NCBI RefSeq assembly: GCF_000423625.1
Contig: NZ_AUII01000005.1
Span: 186,001 to 250,000 of the forward strand
Source: Pseudonocardia asaccharolytica DSM 44247 = NBRC 16224
GTDB lineage: Bacteria > Actinomycetota > Actinomycetes > Mycobacteriales > Pseudonocardiaceae
DNA: 64,000 nucleotides
Reading direction: 5' to 3'
The position numbers were made by a program, and so were the translations under genes. The stretch's first letter is position 1. Each line of letters begins with the position of its first letter. This document shows, piece after piece, positions 10,935 through 20,143 of the stretch. The notes under the pieces were generated by a model. That model was not told where the DNA came from and made no database searches. It saw nothing but the letters and a program-made list of their open reading frames with translations.

Positions 10935-12212
10935 TCACTGCTGCTTCTGGTGCGGTGCCACGTAGCTCTGCGCCTCCGGAGCGGTGAACGGCGGACGGAC
11001 CTGACGCAGCCCACCGGGCTGGCTCGGGTCGGCCTGGGCGATGTAGACCGAGCGGCTCGGCGGCGAACCGGCGTTGGAGAAGTCGAGCTTGCTCGCCACC
11101 AGATCGTCAGTGGTGATCGAGCTGCTCTGGATGAACGCGTCGTGCACGCCCTGGCGAGTCATGTCCCCGGCCTGGCAGGCCTTCTCGAGGATCTGCTGCC
11201 AGACCACCCCGCCCGCGTAGCCGTAGGGCACACCGGCGTTCTTCTGCGCGTCCGGGTACTTGGCCTCGAACGCCTTGCGCACCTCTTGGGCCTGGGGCAC
11301 GTCGGAGGAGTACGGCACCGAGCTGGCCGCCACGAAGAGCTTGTCCACTGTGGCCGCCGCGGGTCCGGCCAGGTTGGTCGCCGGGTCGAAGACGGGGTTG
11401 TTGCCCATGACCGGCACGTTCAGCCCGAGCGCGGCGTTCGCGTTCAGCACGGAGGCAGTCTGCGCCGGGGTGGTGGTCAGCAGGATCGCCTTGACGCCCG
11501 CGCCGCGGAACCCGGTGACGATGCCGGCCATATCGGTGTCGGTGGAGGCGACCTTGACCCCCTGGAGATTGAGCCCGTGCTGCTGGGCGTAGTACTGCGA
11601 ACCGCGTAGCCCGTTCTCGCCGTACTCACCACCGATGTAGATATGCCCGACCGTGTCCCCATCGGCGATCATCCCCTGCTCCTGCAGGTGGGCCAGGCCG
11701 TTGATCATCTCCAGGTCGTAGGTGGTGCCCGGGATGATCTGGTACGGGTTGTCCAGGATGAACGACGACCAGGACAGGGCCAGCGAGGTGACCTTGTCCG
11801 TCTCCAGGTTGCCGCGCAGCGCCGCGTTGATCGGCGAGCCGAGCAGCTGGAGATAGCCGAGGATGGTGGGCTGCTGCTGCCGGTACTGGGTGGTCGCGAC
11901 ATCGGCCTTGTAGCCGCTGTCGGCGATGTCCAGCTTGATCTGCCGGCCGCAGATACCGCCCGCGCTGTTGACCTGGTCGACCCAGAGCTCGTTGCCCTGG
12001 GTGATGCCGGTGCCGAGGTTGCGGAACGGGCCCGAGGTATCGGTCAGCACGCCCAGCGTGATCGTGTCGGCGCTGACGCCGACGTCGCTCTTCACCTGGC
12101 CGCCGCCCACTCCGGTCTCCGCGGCCTTGCTGCTGCAGCCGGCCAGGATCAGCGCGGCGACGAGCGCGACCGCCGAGGCGGCCACGCGACGGGTTGCTCG
12201 CCGTGGCATCAT
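10935..12212 (-). CDS. ABC transporter substrate-binding lipoprotein, branched-chain amino acid/amide type
   Basis: Captures a small ligand outside the membrane for the liv-type importer encoded just upstream. The 425-residue protein begins with a signal peptide and lipobox LILAGCSS, so it is lipid-anchored at the Cys. The rest is a type I periplasmic-binding fold (Peripla_BP_6), starting ITLGVLTDTSGPFRNLG. Its ATG at 12212 forms an ATGA overlap with the stop of the permease gene, which indicates translational coupling. It is last in a five-gene operon. The ligand cannot be read from sequence; amino acids, amides and urea are all possible for this family. Confidence 0.88.
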   Translation of the reverse strand: MMPRRATRRVAASAVALVAALILAGCSSKAAETGVGGGQVKSDVGVSADTITLGVLTDTSGPFRNLGTGITQGNELWVDQVNSAGGICGRQIKLDIADSGYKADVATTQYRQQQPTILGYLQLLGSPINAALRGNLETDKVTSLALSWSSFILDNPYQIIPGTTYDLEMINGLAHLQEQGMIADGDTVGHIYIGGEYGENGLRGSQYYAQQHGLNLQGVKVASTDTDMAGIVTGFRGAGVKAILLTTTPAQTASVLNANAALGLNVPVMGNNPVFDPATNLAGPAAATVDKLFVAASSVPYSSDVPQAQEVRKAFEAKYPDAQKNAGVPYGYAGGVVWQQILEKACQAGDMTRQGVHDAFIQSSSITTDDLVASKLDFSNAGSPPSRSVYIAQADPSQPGGLRQVRPPFTAPEAQSYVAPHQKQQ

Positions 12213-13417
12213 TTTCCGTCCTTTCCGGGTGGTGCCGACCGGCGCCCGGATGCGCCGGAGGAGTCCATGTCCGACCGGCGCCGGCCCCGAAGCGCCGCGA
12301 CGGTATTGCGTCCGATGGCCGCCAGCCCACCCGGCTCGAACAGCACGACGGCGATCACCGCGAGGCCGTAGACGTACAGGCTGATCACTGTCGGGCTGAA
12401 CCCGGACAGGGCCGTGCCGAGGCCGAGGTCCGCGGCGAAGAGGGTCAGGATCTGCTGGCTGCCCCAGACGATCAGCGCTCCGGCCACGGCCCCCGGGATC
12501 GATCCGAGCCCGCCGATGAGCACCATGGCCAGAAATGCGATCGACGTGTTGAGCCCGTAGTTGCCGAACTCGCTCTCGTCGGGCTTGAGCAGCCCGTACC
12601 ACAGCACGAGCAGCACCCCGGCCAGCCCGGCGTAGGCCGCGCTCACCGCGAACGCGACGGCCTTGGCCCGCAGCACGTTGACGCCCATCGCGGCGGCCGC
12701 GGCTTCGTGGTCGCGCACCGCCCGCCACGCCCGCCCGACCCGGCCGCGCATCGCGCCGGCCGCCAGCAGGTAGCCGATAACCAGCACGACCAGAAACAGG
12801 TACCAGAGTCGTTCGGGCTGCCGCAGCGGCACTCCGAACAGCGCAATGTCGCCCTCGTTGGTGAACGGGAAGCCGAACAGCGAGAACGGCTCGGGGTTGC
12901 GCCCGCTGGACGCGCCGCCGGTCAGCGCGGGCAGCGCCCGGCCGAGGTAGAAGCCGATGTACACCAGCGCGAGCGAGGCGATCCCGAGATAGATCCCCTT
13001 GAGCCTGCCCGCGACCGGCGCGAACGCCAGCCCGAACAGCGCGGTGATCACCACCGCGCCGATCAGCGCGAGCAGGGGGGGCCAGCCGAACCCCACGATC
13101 CGCTCGGCGCCCGCCTGCGTGGTTTCCCCGGCCAGCACCGAGTAGGCGGTCCCGCCGACGAGCAGGAAGAAGGCGTGCGCCAGCGACAGCTGACCGGCCT
13201 GCCCGAACACCAGGGTGAGACCGATCGCCCCGACCGCTCCGACCATCACGTACTGCCCCGCCGACAGCAGACCGGGCGGAAGGTACAGCGGGAGCAGAAC
13301 CAGGATCAGCAGTACGACGGCCCAGGCGATGATCGCAGGCCAGTTGCGCCGCCGTAGCCGCCCGGCGGGGCGCCCGGCGGCGGAGAACTCCGGTGTGGCC
13401 AGCGCTGTCTCAGACAC
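12209..13417 (-). CDS. livM: Liv-type ABC transporter permease LivM
   Basis: Membrane subunit of the importer, 402 residues, with about ten hydrophobic helices between residues 27 and 380. It carries the LivM family core FGQAGQLSLAHAFFL and GRLKGIYLGIASLA. The gene overlaps livH by 8 bases and the substrate-binding gene by 4 (ATGA), so the operon is translated as a coupled unit. The C-terminus is Arg/Ser-rich and cytoplasmic. Confidence 0.9.
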   Translation of the reverse strand: MSETALATPEFSAAGRPAGRLRRRNWPAIIAWAVVLLILVLLPLYLPPGLLSAGQYVMVGAVGAIGLTLVFGQAGQLSLAHAFFLLVGGTAYSVLAGETTQAGAERIVGFGWPPLLALIGAVVITALFGLAFAPVAGRLKGIYLGIASLALVYIGFYLGRALPALTGGASSGRNPEPFSLFGFPFTNEGDIALFGVPLRQPERLWYLFLVVLVIGYLLAAGAMRGRVGRAWRAVRDHEAAAAAMGVNVLRAKAVAFAVSAAYAGLAGVLLVLWYGLLKPDESEFGNYGLNTSIAFLAMVLIGGLGSIPGAVAGALIVWGSQQILTLFAADLGLGTALSGFSPTVISLYVYGLAVIAVVLFEPGGLAAIGRNTVAALRGRRRSDMDSSGASGRRSAPPGKDGK

Positions 13418-14288
13418 GGGTCACCTCCCGCGTCCCGAACAGACCCGAGGGCCGCGCCACCAGCACCACCAACATGGCCAGGAACACCGCGACCTTCGCG
13501 AAGTCGAAGGAGACATACTGCGCGGACAGCGCGTCGACCAGGCCGACGACCAGACCGCCGACCACCGCGCCCGCGGTCGAGTCCAACCCGCCCAGGATCG
13601 CCGCCGGGAACGCCGCGAACGCGATCGCATGCGTGGTGCGGCTCAACCCGATGCCGGAGAAGTCCTGGGTCACGATGAACACCACCGCCACCCCGGCAAG
13701 CATGCCCGCGACCAGCCACGCGGTGGCCGTCACCCTCGAGCGGCGGATCCCCATCAGCGCGGCCGCCTCCGGGTTCTCGGCCTGGGCCCGCATCGCGATA
13801 CCCCAGTCGGAGAACCGGAACGCCAGGAAGAATGCGGTGATCAACACCAGCCCGACGACGAGCGCCACGAGCTGGGTGGAAAACAACGTGATGTTCCCGA
13901 GCCGGACCGGGTGCGCGTCCCAGGGCGCCCCCAGGTAGGGGACCGTGGTGCCGAGCCGTCGGAAGATGTCCTCGGCGACGACGACGTCCACGCCGATCGT
14001 GAGCAGCGCCAGGCTGTTCGGGTCGGCCAGTCTGCTGCGCGAGACCAGCAGCCGCTCGATGAGCAGCGCGGCCAGCCCGGCACCGGCGATCCCGATCGCC
14101 GTGGCGGCGGGAAAGCCCAGCGCGCCGACGCTGATGGCTACCAGGTAGCCGCCGATCAGCACCAGCGACCCGTGCGCAAAGTTGATCACGCCGGTGGCCT
14201 TGAAGATGACCACAAAGCCGAGCGCGAGCAGCGCGAACACCGCGCCCTTTCCTAGGCCGTTGACGACGAGCTGCACGAACGTGGTCAC
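13410..14288 (-). CDS. livH: Liv-type ABC transporter permease LivH
   Basis: Second membrane subunit, 292 residues and about eight hydrophobic helices. It has the family stretch LGFVVIFKATGVINFAHG near the N-terminus and LGGLDSTAGAVVGG near the C-terminus. Translation probably starts at the GTG at 14288, which overlaps the livG stop codon as GTGA. A much longer open frame in the same phase (to 15431) is only the antisense/shifted reading of livG. Confidence 0.9.
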   Translation of the reverse strand: MTTFVQLVVNGLGKGAVFALLALGFVVIFKATGVINFAHGSLVLIGGYLVAISVGALGFPAATAIGIAGAGLAALLIERLLVSRSRLADPNSLALLTIGVDVVVAEDIFRRLGTTVPYLGAPWDAHPVRLGNITLFSTQLVALVVGLVLITAFFLAFRFSDWGIAMRAQAENPEAAALMGIRRSRVTATAWLVAGMLAGVAVVFIVTQDFSGIGLSRTTHAIAFAAFPAAILGGLDSTAGAVVGGLVVGLVDALSAQYVSFDFAKVAVFLAMLVVLVARPSGLFGTREVTRV

Positions 14289-15115
14289 CGCGGGCACTCC
14301 CCGTTCTCGCCCGTTCCCAGATACGCCTTCACGACCTCCGGGTCCCTCCGGACCGCGGCGGGTGGGCCGTCGGCGATGAGCCGGCCGAAGTCGAGGACGC
14401 TGACCCGGTCGGCGATGCCCATCACCAGTCCCATGTCGTGCTCGACCAGCAGCACCGAGATGTCCAGCGCCGCGCGCAGGTCGACGATCGTGGCCGCCAT
14501 GTCGGCGGTCTCGACCGCGTTCAGGCCCGCTGCCGGCTCGTCGAGCAGCAGAATCCGCGGCTCCACGGCCAACGCGCGGGCGACGTCCACCCGTTTGGCC
14601 AGCCCGTAGGGCAATGCGCCGACCGGGGTCTCGACCACGTGGGAGAGGCCGAGGAACGCGCAGATCTCCGCCGCCCGCGCGGCGTGCCTGCGCTCCTCCC
14701 GCACGGTCCATGGCAGCCGAAATCCGCCGGAGAGGAACCCGCCGTGGGTCAGCGCGTGCCGCCCGAGCATGACGTTGTCCAGCACCGTGGAGTGCATCGA
14801 CAGCGCGATGTTCTGGAACGACCTGCCGATCCCGAGCGCCGCCAGCCGGTGCGGGCGCAGCTCGGGCAGCACCGTCTCCCCGAGAACCACTCGGCCCTCG
14901 GTCGGGCGGTACAGCCCGCTGATCACGTTGAAGCAGCTGGACTTGCCCGCCCCGTTGGGCCCGATCAGGGCGTGCACGGTGCCGGGCCGCACGGTGAACG
15001 AGACCTCGTCGAGCGCCTGGATGCCGCCGAAACGCAGGCTCACCGCGTCGATCCGCAGCTCGGGGACGTCCGTACGGGTGGTCCCGGTACCGGGGCCCGC
15101 GGTCGTCGCGGTCAT
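14285..15115 (-). CDS. livG: Liv-type ABC transporter ATPase LivG
   Basis: Powers the importer by ATP hydrolysis. The 276-residue protein has Walker A GPNGAGKSS, a Q-loop region GIGRSFQNIAL, a signature segment PYGLAKRVDVARAL, and Walker B ILLLDEPAAGL. The signature lacks the LSGGQ form, as usual for LivG, which typically reads LPYG. The ATG at 15115 is chosen because it overlaps the livF stop as ATGA; an in-frame ATG three codons upstream is the alternative. Confidence 0.92.
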   Translation of the reverse strand: MTATTAGPGTGTTRTDVPELRIDAVSLRFGGIQALDEVSFTVRPGTVHALIGPNGAGKSSCFNVISGLYRPTEGRVVLGETVLPELRPHRLAALGIGRSFQNIALSMHSTVLDNVMLGRHALTHGGFLSGGFRLPWTVREERRHAARAAEICAFLGLSHVVETPVGALPYGLAKRVDVARALAVEPRILLLDEPAAGLNAVETADMAATIVDLRAALDISVLLVEHDMGLVMGIADRVSVLDFGRLIADGPPAAVRRDPEVVKAYLGTGENGECPR

Positions 15116-15924
15116 CCGGCCCACCTCGACAGTCCGCGGACTCCCGTCGCGGATGTCTGCGCCGCCCGCACCTCGGCGTCGGCCTGCGCGTCCGACTCCG
15201 CGTGTCCGCCCAGGTAGAGCCGCTGCACGTCGTCGCTGGCCGCGAGCCGGTCGGCAGGCCCGGTGAGGGCGACCCGGCCCACCTCCAGGACCACGGCGTG
15301 GTCGGCCACCTGCAGCGCCATCGTCGCGTTCTGTTCGACGAGCACCACCGCGGTGCCCTGCACATGGATCTCGGCGATGATCGACGCGATCCGCCCGACA
15401 AGCTGCGGGGCGAGCCCGAGCGAGGGCTCATCGAGCAGCAACAGCCGCGGCCCCGACATGAGCGCCCTGCCGATCGCCAGCATCTGCTGCTCGCCGCCGG
15501 ACAGCAGCCCGGCCCGCTGCTTCGCCCGCTCGGCCAGCACCGGGAACAGCTCGTGGACCCGGTCGCGGGCCGTCCTGCGAACCGCGGCCGACGCGGCCCC
15601 CAGTCCTCCGGCCCGGAGGTTCTCCTCGACGCTCATCCGGGCGAAGATCTGCCGGCCCTCCGGCACTGCCACCGCCCCGCGCCGGACGATCGCGGCCGGG
15701 TCGAGCCGGTCGATGCGCTGATCGTCGAGGATCACCTGGCCCGCGGTCACAGCCCCGCGGTGCAGCCGCAGCGTGCCGGATATCGTGCGCAGCAGCGTTG
15801 ACTTGCCCGCGCCGTTACCCCCCAGCACGGCGAGCACGGCGTCGTCGCCGACCTCCAGATCGACGTTCTCCAGCGCCCGGACCGCTCGCCCGTACCGCAC
15901 CGAGAGCCCGCACACGCTCAGCAC
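15112..15924 (-). CDS. livF: Liv-type ABC transporter ATPase LivF
   Basis: Second ATPase subunit, 270 residues, and first gene of the operon. It has Walker A GGNGAGKST, a full signature LLSGGEQQMLAIGRAL, Walker B LLLLDEPSLGL and the LivF-typical VEQNATMALQVAD switch region. A C-terminal tail of about 35 residues is extra and low in complexity. A CRP-type dyad lies 76 bases upstream of the start codon. The two-component pair further upstream reads in the same direction and may control this operon. Confidence 0.92.
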   Translation of the reverse strand: MLSVCGLSVRYGRAVRALENVDLEVGDDAVLAVLGGNGAGKSTLLRTISGTLRLHRGAVTAGQVILDDQRIDRLDPAAIVRRGAVAVPEGRQIFARMSVEENLRAGGLGAASAAVRRTARDRVHELFPVLAERAKQRAGLLSGGEQQMLAIGRALMSGPRLLLLDEPSLGLAPQLVGRIASIIAEIHVQGTAVVLVEQNATMALQVADHAVVLEVGRVALTGPADRLAASDDVQRLYLGGHAESDAQADAEVRAAQTSATGVRGLSRWAG

Positions 15925-15999
15925 CCCGTCCTACCTTCTGCTCGGCCCATCCGCGTTCCTCCGGCTCGTGCTGATCAGGAGAGCAATCGGCAGCAGTAT

Positions 16000-16015
16000 C
16001 GTGAGGCGCATCACA
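16000..16015 (-). promoter_or_regulatory. CRP-type site upstream of livF
   Basis: CGTGA-GGCGCA-TCACA matches the cAMP-receptor-protein dyad TGTGA-N6-TCACA at nine of ten arm positions. It ends 76 bases before the livF start codon. Inferred to give carbon- or cAMP-dependent control of the importer. Confidence 0.6.
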
Positions 16016-16145
16016 TCGCATGCACACCCCCACGTGGAGAGGGCGGGCCGCGAACGTTGACAGTCCGTTACGCTTTCCCGGACGAGTGACGGTCGAAACC
16101 GGACCCTCGGCGCAGGCCAAGAGCAAGGTCAGGGAACCCCCCAAT

Positions 16146-16209
16146 CGCGTTATGGCTCCACAACGCGCTGGTGAGCCGCCCTCGGACGACGCTATGGCTC
16201 CATAACGCG
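16146..16209. repeat. Paired 22-bp palindrome, copy 1 of 3
   Basis: Two units of the same imperfect palindrome lie at 16146-16167 and 16188-16209, 42 bases apart start to start, with a 20-base linker. The consensus over the window is CGCGTTATGG, a 2-base centre AG or CT, then CCATAACGCG. The first unit has one arm mismatch; the second has three. The second unit abuts the stop codon of the response-regulator gene. The same paired arrangement recurs at 30180-30242 and 39541-39604. Confidence 0.85.
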
Positions 16210-16833
16210 CTAGAGCAGCCCGGCCTCGCTCGCCTTGCCGATCGCCTCGACCCGGTTGCGCGCACCGAGCTTGTGCAGCGCCGACTGCAGGTAGGTCTTG
16301 ACGGTGTTGCGCGCCAGGCCGGTGGACTCCGCGATCTCCGGGTTCGTGCGGCCCTGCGCCGCCAGCCGGAGCACCTCGTACTCCCGGCGGGTCAGCCCGC
16401 TGCGCGCCACCGCCGCACGATGACCCTCCCCGCCGGGGACCATCCGCGGATCGATCACCCGCTCGCCGCGCAGCACCCGGCGCAGCGCCGAGACGAGGTC
16501 GGTGACCGCGGCGTCCTTGACCAGGCAGCCGTGCGCTCCGGCGTCGAGCGCGGCCTGGATGCCGTGGTGGTCGCCGTGCGCGGTGAAGACAACGACACGG
16601 GCGGCCGGACTCACTTCCCGCAACCCCACCACGACCTCCGGGGCAAGCATGTCGGGCAGCCGCAGGTCGAGCAGCACCACATCGGGACGCAGCGTCGGCG
16701 CCCGGAGGAGGGCCGCGCGACCCGACTCCGCCGCGCCGACGACCGTCAGCGCGACCTCGCCGCGCAGCAGCAGCGCGACACCGTCGCGCACCACCGGATG
16801 GTCGTCGACCACCATCACCCTGGCCGGGTTCAC
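16210..16833 (-). CDS. LuxR-family response regulator
   Basis: The 207-residue protein has a receiver domain (about 1-120; acidic DD at 10-11, phospho-acceptor Asp56 in VVLLDLRLP, and a CLVKD switch lysine) and a LuxR/NarL helix-turn-helix (about 145-207, LTRREYEVLRLAAQGRTNPE). Its ATG overlaps the stop codon of the histidine kinase gene by the ATGA rule, so kinase and regulator are made together. The pair lies immediately upstream of the liv operon in the same direction, a plausible target. Confidence 0.92.
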   Translation of the reverse strand: MNPARVMVVDDHPVVRDGVALLLRGEVALTVVGAAESGRAALLRAPTLRPDVVLLDLRLPDMLAPEVVVGLREVSPAARVVVFTAHGDHHGIQAALDAGAHGCLVKDAAVTDLVSALRRVLRGERVIDPRMVPGGEGHRAAVARSGLTRREYEVLRLAAQGRTNPEIAESTGLARNTVKTYLQSALHKLGARNRVEAIGKASEAGLL

Positions 16834-18023
16834 GGGCTGCCCCCACCCTCCGACGGGAGCGGCAACATGATCCGCAACGTCGCCCCACCGTCCTCCTCGT
16901 GCACGAGGCTCAGCCTGCCACCCAGCCGTGTCGCCCGCTCCGCCAGCATCTTCAGGCCGAGCTCGGAGGACTCCGCCGATTCGGTCGCGCCGCCGCCGTG
17001 GAGCCCGTCGCCGTCATCGGCCACCGCGACCTGAACCCCGCCCTCCACCGCCCCGATGCTGACGATGACCGTCCGCGGGTGGGCGTGCTTCTCGACGTTG
17101 AGCAGACCCTCGCCCACCACCCCGGTGAGCAGGCTGGTGCGCTCGGCGTCCAGTGGCGGCAGCTCGCCGAGCTGGACGAGCCGGGCGGGCACCCCGGTCC
17201 GGGCCTCGAAACTGCGGCAGTGCTCCGCGAGCTCGACGGACAGGGCTCGCTCCGGGGTGGACTCCGCGAGCGCGAGCAATGCCTCACGCAGCGCAATCGA
17301 CACCGCGGAAATATCGGCCTCCAGCTGGCCGAGCCGGGTGCCGAGTGCGGGGTTGTCGGTGAGCGAGCTGCGCAGGTCGCGGACCTGCGCGCCGATGGAG
17401 AACAGCATCGCGCCGACCGAGTCGTGCAATGAGGCCTGCATCCGCCTGCGCTCGGCGGACACCGCGTCCTGCCTGCCGGCCTCGGCCAGCGACGCCAGCC
17501 GCAGAGCCCTGGCCGCCTCGGCGGCGATCCCCTCCATGGTCTGCACCGACCGGTCGCCGAACTGCCCAGGGCCACGCAGCGAGGCGTAGGCGACCGCGAT
17601 CGTGCGCGACCCGTCGCGGATGGGCACGGCGAGCATCGCGCCCAGGGCCTCGGCCTGCACCGCGGTGTCGAAATGCCGCGGATGGGTGATGCTCGCCGAA
17701 CTCACGTAGTCGCTGACCCGAACCGGGCGACCCAGCGCCAGCACCCGCCCCCCGACGCCCTGTCCGATCGGAACCACCAGGTCCTGCAGGGAGTCGGTGC
17801 GGTTACCCGACAACCACCGGATGACGACCTCGTCCGGGCCGGACAGGTCGGCGACGAAGCCGACATCGACGCCCACGGCGTCGCGCAGCACGCGGGCGGT
17901 GCCGCGCAGTGCCAGGACGCGGTCGAACACCCCGAGCAACCCGTCGCGCTCGGTGAGCAGCGCGTCGAGCAACCGCTGCTGATCGAGGGCCCGTTCGGTG
18001 GCGGCCCGGTGGCGCGACGACAC
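16830..18023 (-). CDS. GAF-domain sensor histidine kinase (NarL/DesK class)
   Basis: A 397-residue soluble kinase with no membrane helix. A GAF domain spans about 30-180. The HisKA_3 dimerisation helix carries ERRRMQASLHDSVGAMLFSI, with phospho-acceptor His200. An HATPase domain occupies about 290-390 (VVGEGLLNVEKHAHP and VADDGDG). It is the cytosolic input partner of the LuxR regulator it overlaps. The signal is unknown. Confidence 0.9.
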   Translation of the reverse strand: MSSRHRAATERALDQQRLLDALLTERDGLLGVFDRVLALRGTARVLRDAVGVDVGFVADLSGPDEVVIRWLSGNRTDSLQDLVVPIGQGVGGRVLALGRPVRVSDYVSSASITHPRHFDTAVQAEALGAMLAVPIRDGSRTIAVAYASLRGPGQFGDRSVQTMEGIAAEAARALRLASLAEAGRQDAVSAERRRMQASLHDSVGAMLFSIGAQVRDLRSSLTDNPALGTRLGQLEADISAVSIALREALLALAESTPERALSVELAEHCRSFEARTGVPARLVQLGELPPLDAERTSLLTGVVGEGLLNVEKHAHPRTVIVSIGAVEGGVQVAVADDGDGLHGGGATESAESSELGLKMLAERATRLGGRLSLVHEEDGGATLRIMLPLPSEGGGSP

Positions 18024-18097
18024 ATGGTGACCATGGCATATCGAGACCGGAGCGCACCACGTGCGGGTGCACCGGCCGGTGCGGGCGGTTCGGCGGA

Positions 18098-18316
18098 TCA
18101 GCCCCGGCGTCGCCGCTGGTCGGCCGCCGACGCGGTGGCGTCCCCGCCATCCGAGGGATCGGGGTCCGCCGCGGCCCGCTCCCGGTCCTGCGGGGGGCCG
18201 TCGCCGGGCACCTGTCGGTCGCGCAACCGGATGATGCGGCCGATGAGCACTGCCGTCATCGCGGCCACAACCACCCAGGCCGCGCCCCCGACAAGGATCC
18301 AGCCGAGGACGGAAAT
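18098..18316 (-). CDS. Small single-span membrane protein, apparent ATT start
   Basis: A 72-codon frame encodes SVLGWILVGG, then an aliphatic membrane helix to about residue 27, then IIRLRDRQVPGD and an acidic/Arg-rich cytoplasmic tail ending in RRRRG. Nothing in this frame offers ATG, GTG or TTG upstream of the helix. The codon in the expected start position is ATT at 18316-18314, with GGGGGTG 5 bases before it. ATT initiation is rare but known in bacteria; a 1-base sequencing error or decay is the alternative. It lies between the XPB helicase gene and the histidine kinase gene, on the same strand. Function unknown. Confidence 0.5.
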   Translation of the reverse strand: MSVLGWILVGGAAWVVVAAMTAVLIGRIIRLRDRQVPGDGPPQDRERAAADPDPSDGGDATASAADQRRRRG

Positions 18317-18400
18317 GCGATCACCCCCGTTATGGGTCGACCGGTCCAGTGTCCTCGGATCTGTCCCTCGGTGCAGTCCTTACCGATTGACGTTCTCGGC

Positions 18401-20062
18401 TCACCCCCGTTCGGGAAGGGCCGGGCCGAGCAGGTCGTCGGCGTCGACGATGCGGTAGGCGTAGCCCTGTTCGGCGAGGAATCGCTGCCGGTGCGCGGCG
18501 TAGTCGGTGTCAAGGGTGTCCCGGGCGACCACCGAGTAGAAGTGGGCCTGCCTGCCGTCGCCCTTCGGGCGCAGCAGCCGGCCCAGCCGCTGGGCCTCCT
18601 CCTGACGGGATCCGAACGTCCCCGACACCTGTACCGCGATCGTCGCCTCGGGAAGGTCGATGGAGAAGTTCGCCACCTTGCTGACCACGAGCCGGTTGAG
18701 CTCTCCGGCGCGGAACGCGTCGAAGAGGTCTTCCCGTTTCTTCGTCCGCGTCGAGCCCTGGATCACCGGACAGCCGAGAGCCTCCCCGAGCTCGTCGAGC
18801 TGGTCCAGGTAGGCGCCGATGACCAGGGTGGGTTCGCCGGGATGGCGGTCGAGGATGGCCTCGACGACCGGCAGCTTGGTGCGCGCCGTGGACGCCATCC
18901 GGTAGCGCTCGTCGGCATCCGCGGTCGCGTAGCCGAGGCGCTCGGCGTCGGTGAGGGTGACCCTGACCTCGACGCATTCGGCGGGCGCGATCCAGCCCTG
19001 CTCCTGGATGTCGCGCCAAGGCGCGTCGTAGCGCTTGGGCCCGATCAGGGAGAACACGTCGCCCTCCCGGCCGTCCTCGCGCACCAGCGTCGCGGTGAGC
19101 CCCAGCCTGCGGCGGGACTGCAGGTCGGCGGTCATCCGGAACACCGGCGCGGGCAGCAGATGCACCTCGTCGTAGATGATCAGGCCCCAGTCGCGGGAGT
19201 CGAACAGCTCCAGGTTCCGGTACTCGCCCTTCGACCTGCGCGTCATGACCTGGTAGGTCGCGATCGTGACCGGGCGGATCTGCTTGCGCTCGCCGGAGTA
19301 CTCGCCGATCTCGTCGTCGGTCAGGCTGGTGCGCGCGATCAGCTCGCGCTTCCACTGCCGCCCCGCGACGGTGTTGGTGACCAGGATCAGCGTGGTGGCC
19401 TGCGCCTGCACCATCGCGGCCGCCCCGACGAGCGTCTTGCCGGCCCCGCAGGGCAGCACGACCACTCCGGAACCGCCCGCCCAGAAACCGTCGACGGCCT
19501 CGCGCTGGTAGTCCCGCAGCGACCAGCCGTCCTCGGCCAACGCGATCGGGTGCGCCTCGCCGTCGACGTAGCCCGCCAGGTCCTCCGCGGGCCACCCGAT
19601 CTTGAGCAGCGTCTGCTTGAGCGGGCCGCGCTCGGACGGGTGCACCACGACGGTGTCGTCGTCGACGCGTGCCCCCAGCATCGGCGCGATCTTCTTCTGC
19701 CGGAGGACCTCCTCCAGCACCGCCCGGTCCAGTGCGACGAGCACCAGGCCGTGCGCGGGCGAGTTGGTCAGCTGCAGCCGCCCGTACCGGCCCATCGTGT
19801 CGACGACGTCGACGAGCAGCGGCTGCGGCACCGCGTACCGGGAGAACCGGACCAGCGCGTCGACGACCTGCTCGGCGTCGTGACCGGCCGCGCGGGCGTT
19901 CCACAGCGCCAGCGGGGTCACCCGGTAGGTATGCATGTGCTCGGGGGCCCGCTCGAGCTCGGCGAACGGGGCGATCGCGGCCCGTGCCGCGGCCGCGGCC
20001 TCGTGGTCGACCTCGAGCAGGAGCGTCTTGTCGGACTGGACGATCAGTGGTCCGTCGGTCAC
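18401..20062 (-). CDS. XPB/ERCC3-like DNA repair helicase
   Basis: Superfamily 2 helicase of the XPB type, 553 residues. Counting from the chosen start (subtract two from the upstream ATG numbering), it has an N-terminal XPB region, a Q-motif RDYQRE near 183, Walker A CGAGKT near 205-210, DEVH near 298-301, the XPB-type RED loop (TATLVRED) near 325-330, and motif VI QRLGRLLRPK. The start is set at the GTG at 20062 because an ATG two codons upstream has its GAGGAG site directly abutting it, and mycobacterial homologues start at the equivalent of TDGPLIVQSDK. Corresponds to M. tuberculosis Rv0861c. Confidence 0.93.
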   Translation of the reverse strand: MTDGPLIVQSDKTLLLEVDHEAAAAARAAIAPFAELERAPEHMHTYRVTPLALWNARAAGHDAEQVVDALVRFSRYAVPQPLLVDVVDTMGRYGRLQLTNSPAHGLVLVALDRAVLEEVLRQKKIAPMLGARVDDDTVVVHPSERGPLKQTLLKIGWPAEDLAGYVDGEAHPIALAEDGWSLRDYQREAVDGFWAGGSGVVVLPCGAGKTLVGAAAMVQAQATTLILVTNTVAGRQWKRELIARTSLTDDEIGEYSGERKQIRPVTIATYQVMTRRSKGEYRNLELFDSRDWGLIIYDEVHLLPAPVFRMTADLQSRRRLGLTATLVREDGREGDVFSLIGPKRYDAPWRDIQEQGWIAPAECVEVRVTLTDAERLGYATADADERYRMASTARTKLPVVEAILDRHPGEPTLVIGAYLDQLDELGEALGCPVIQGSTRTKKREDLFDAFRAGELNRLVVSKVANFSIDLPEATIAVQVSGTFGSRQEEAQRLGRLLRPKGDGRQAHFYSVVARDTLDTDYAAHRQRFLAEQGYAYRIVDADDLLGPALPERG

Positions 20063-20143
20063 GGGCATCTCCTCGCTGGCCGGCCCACACCCGGACCGCG
20101 CCGTCCATCGTTGATACCACCCCGGTCCGACACGGCACGGTGG

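Noticed and set aside
18325..18342. GTTATGGG near 18330 as a further palindrome unit
   Set aside because: Only the left half matches; no CCATAAC arm follows.
18256..18513. 85-residue open frame overlapping the end of the XPB gene
   Set aside because: Runs opposite codon logic of XPB and through the small membrane protein in another frame; composition is Thr/Pro/Ser-rich noise.
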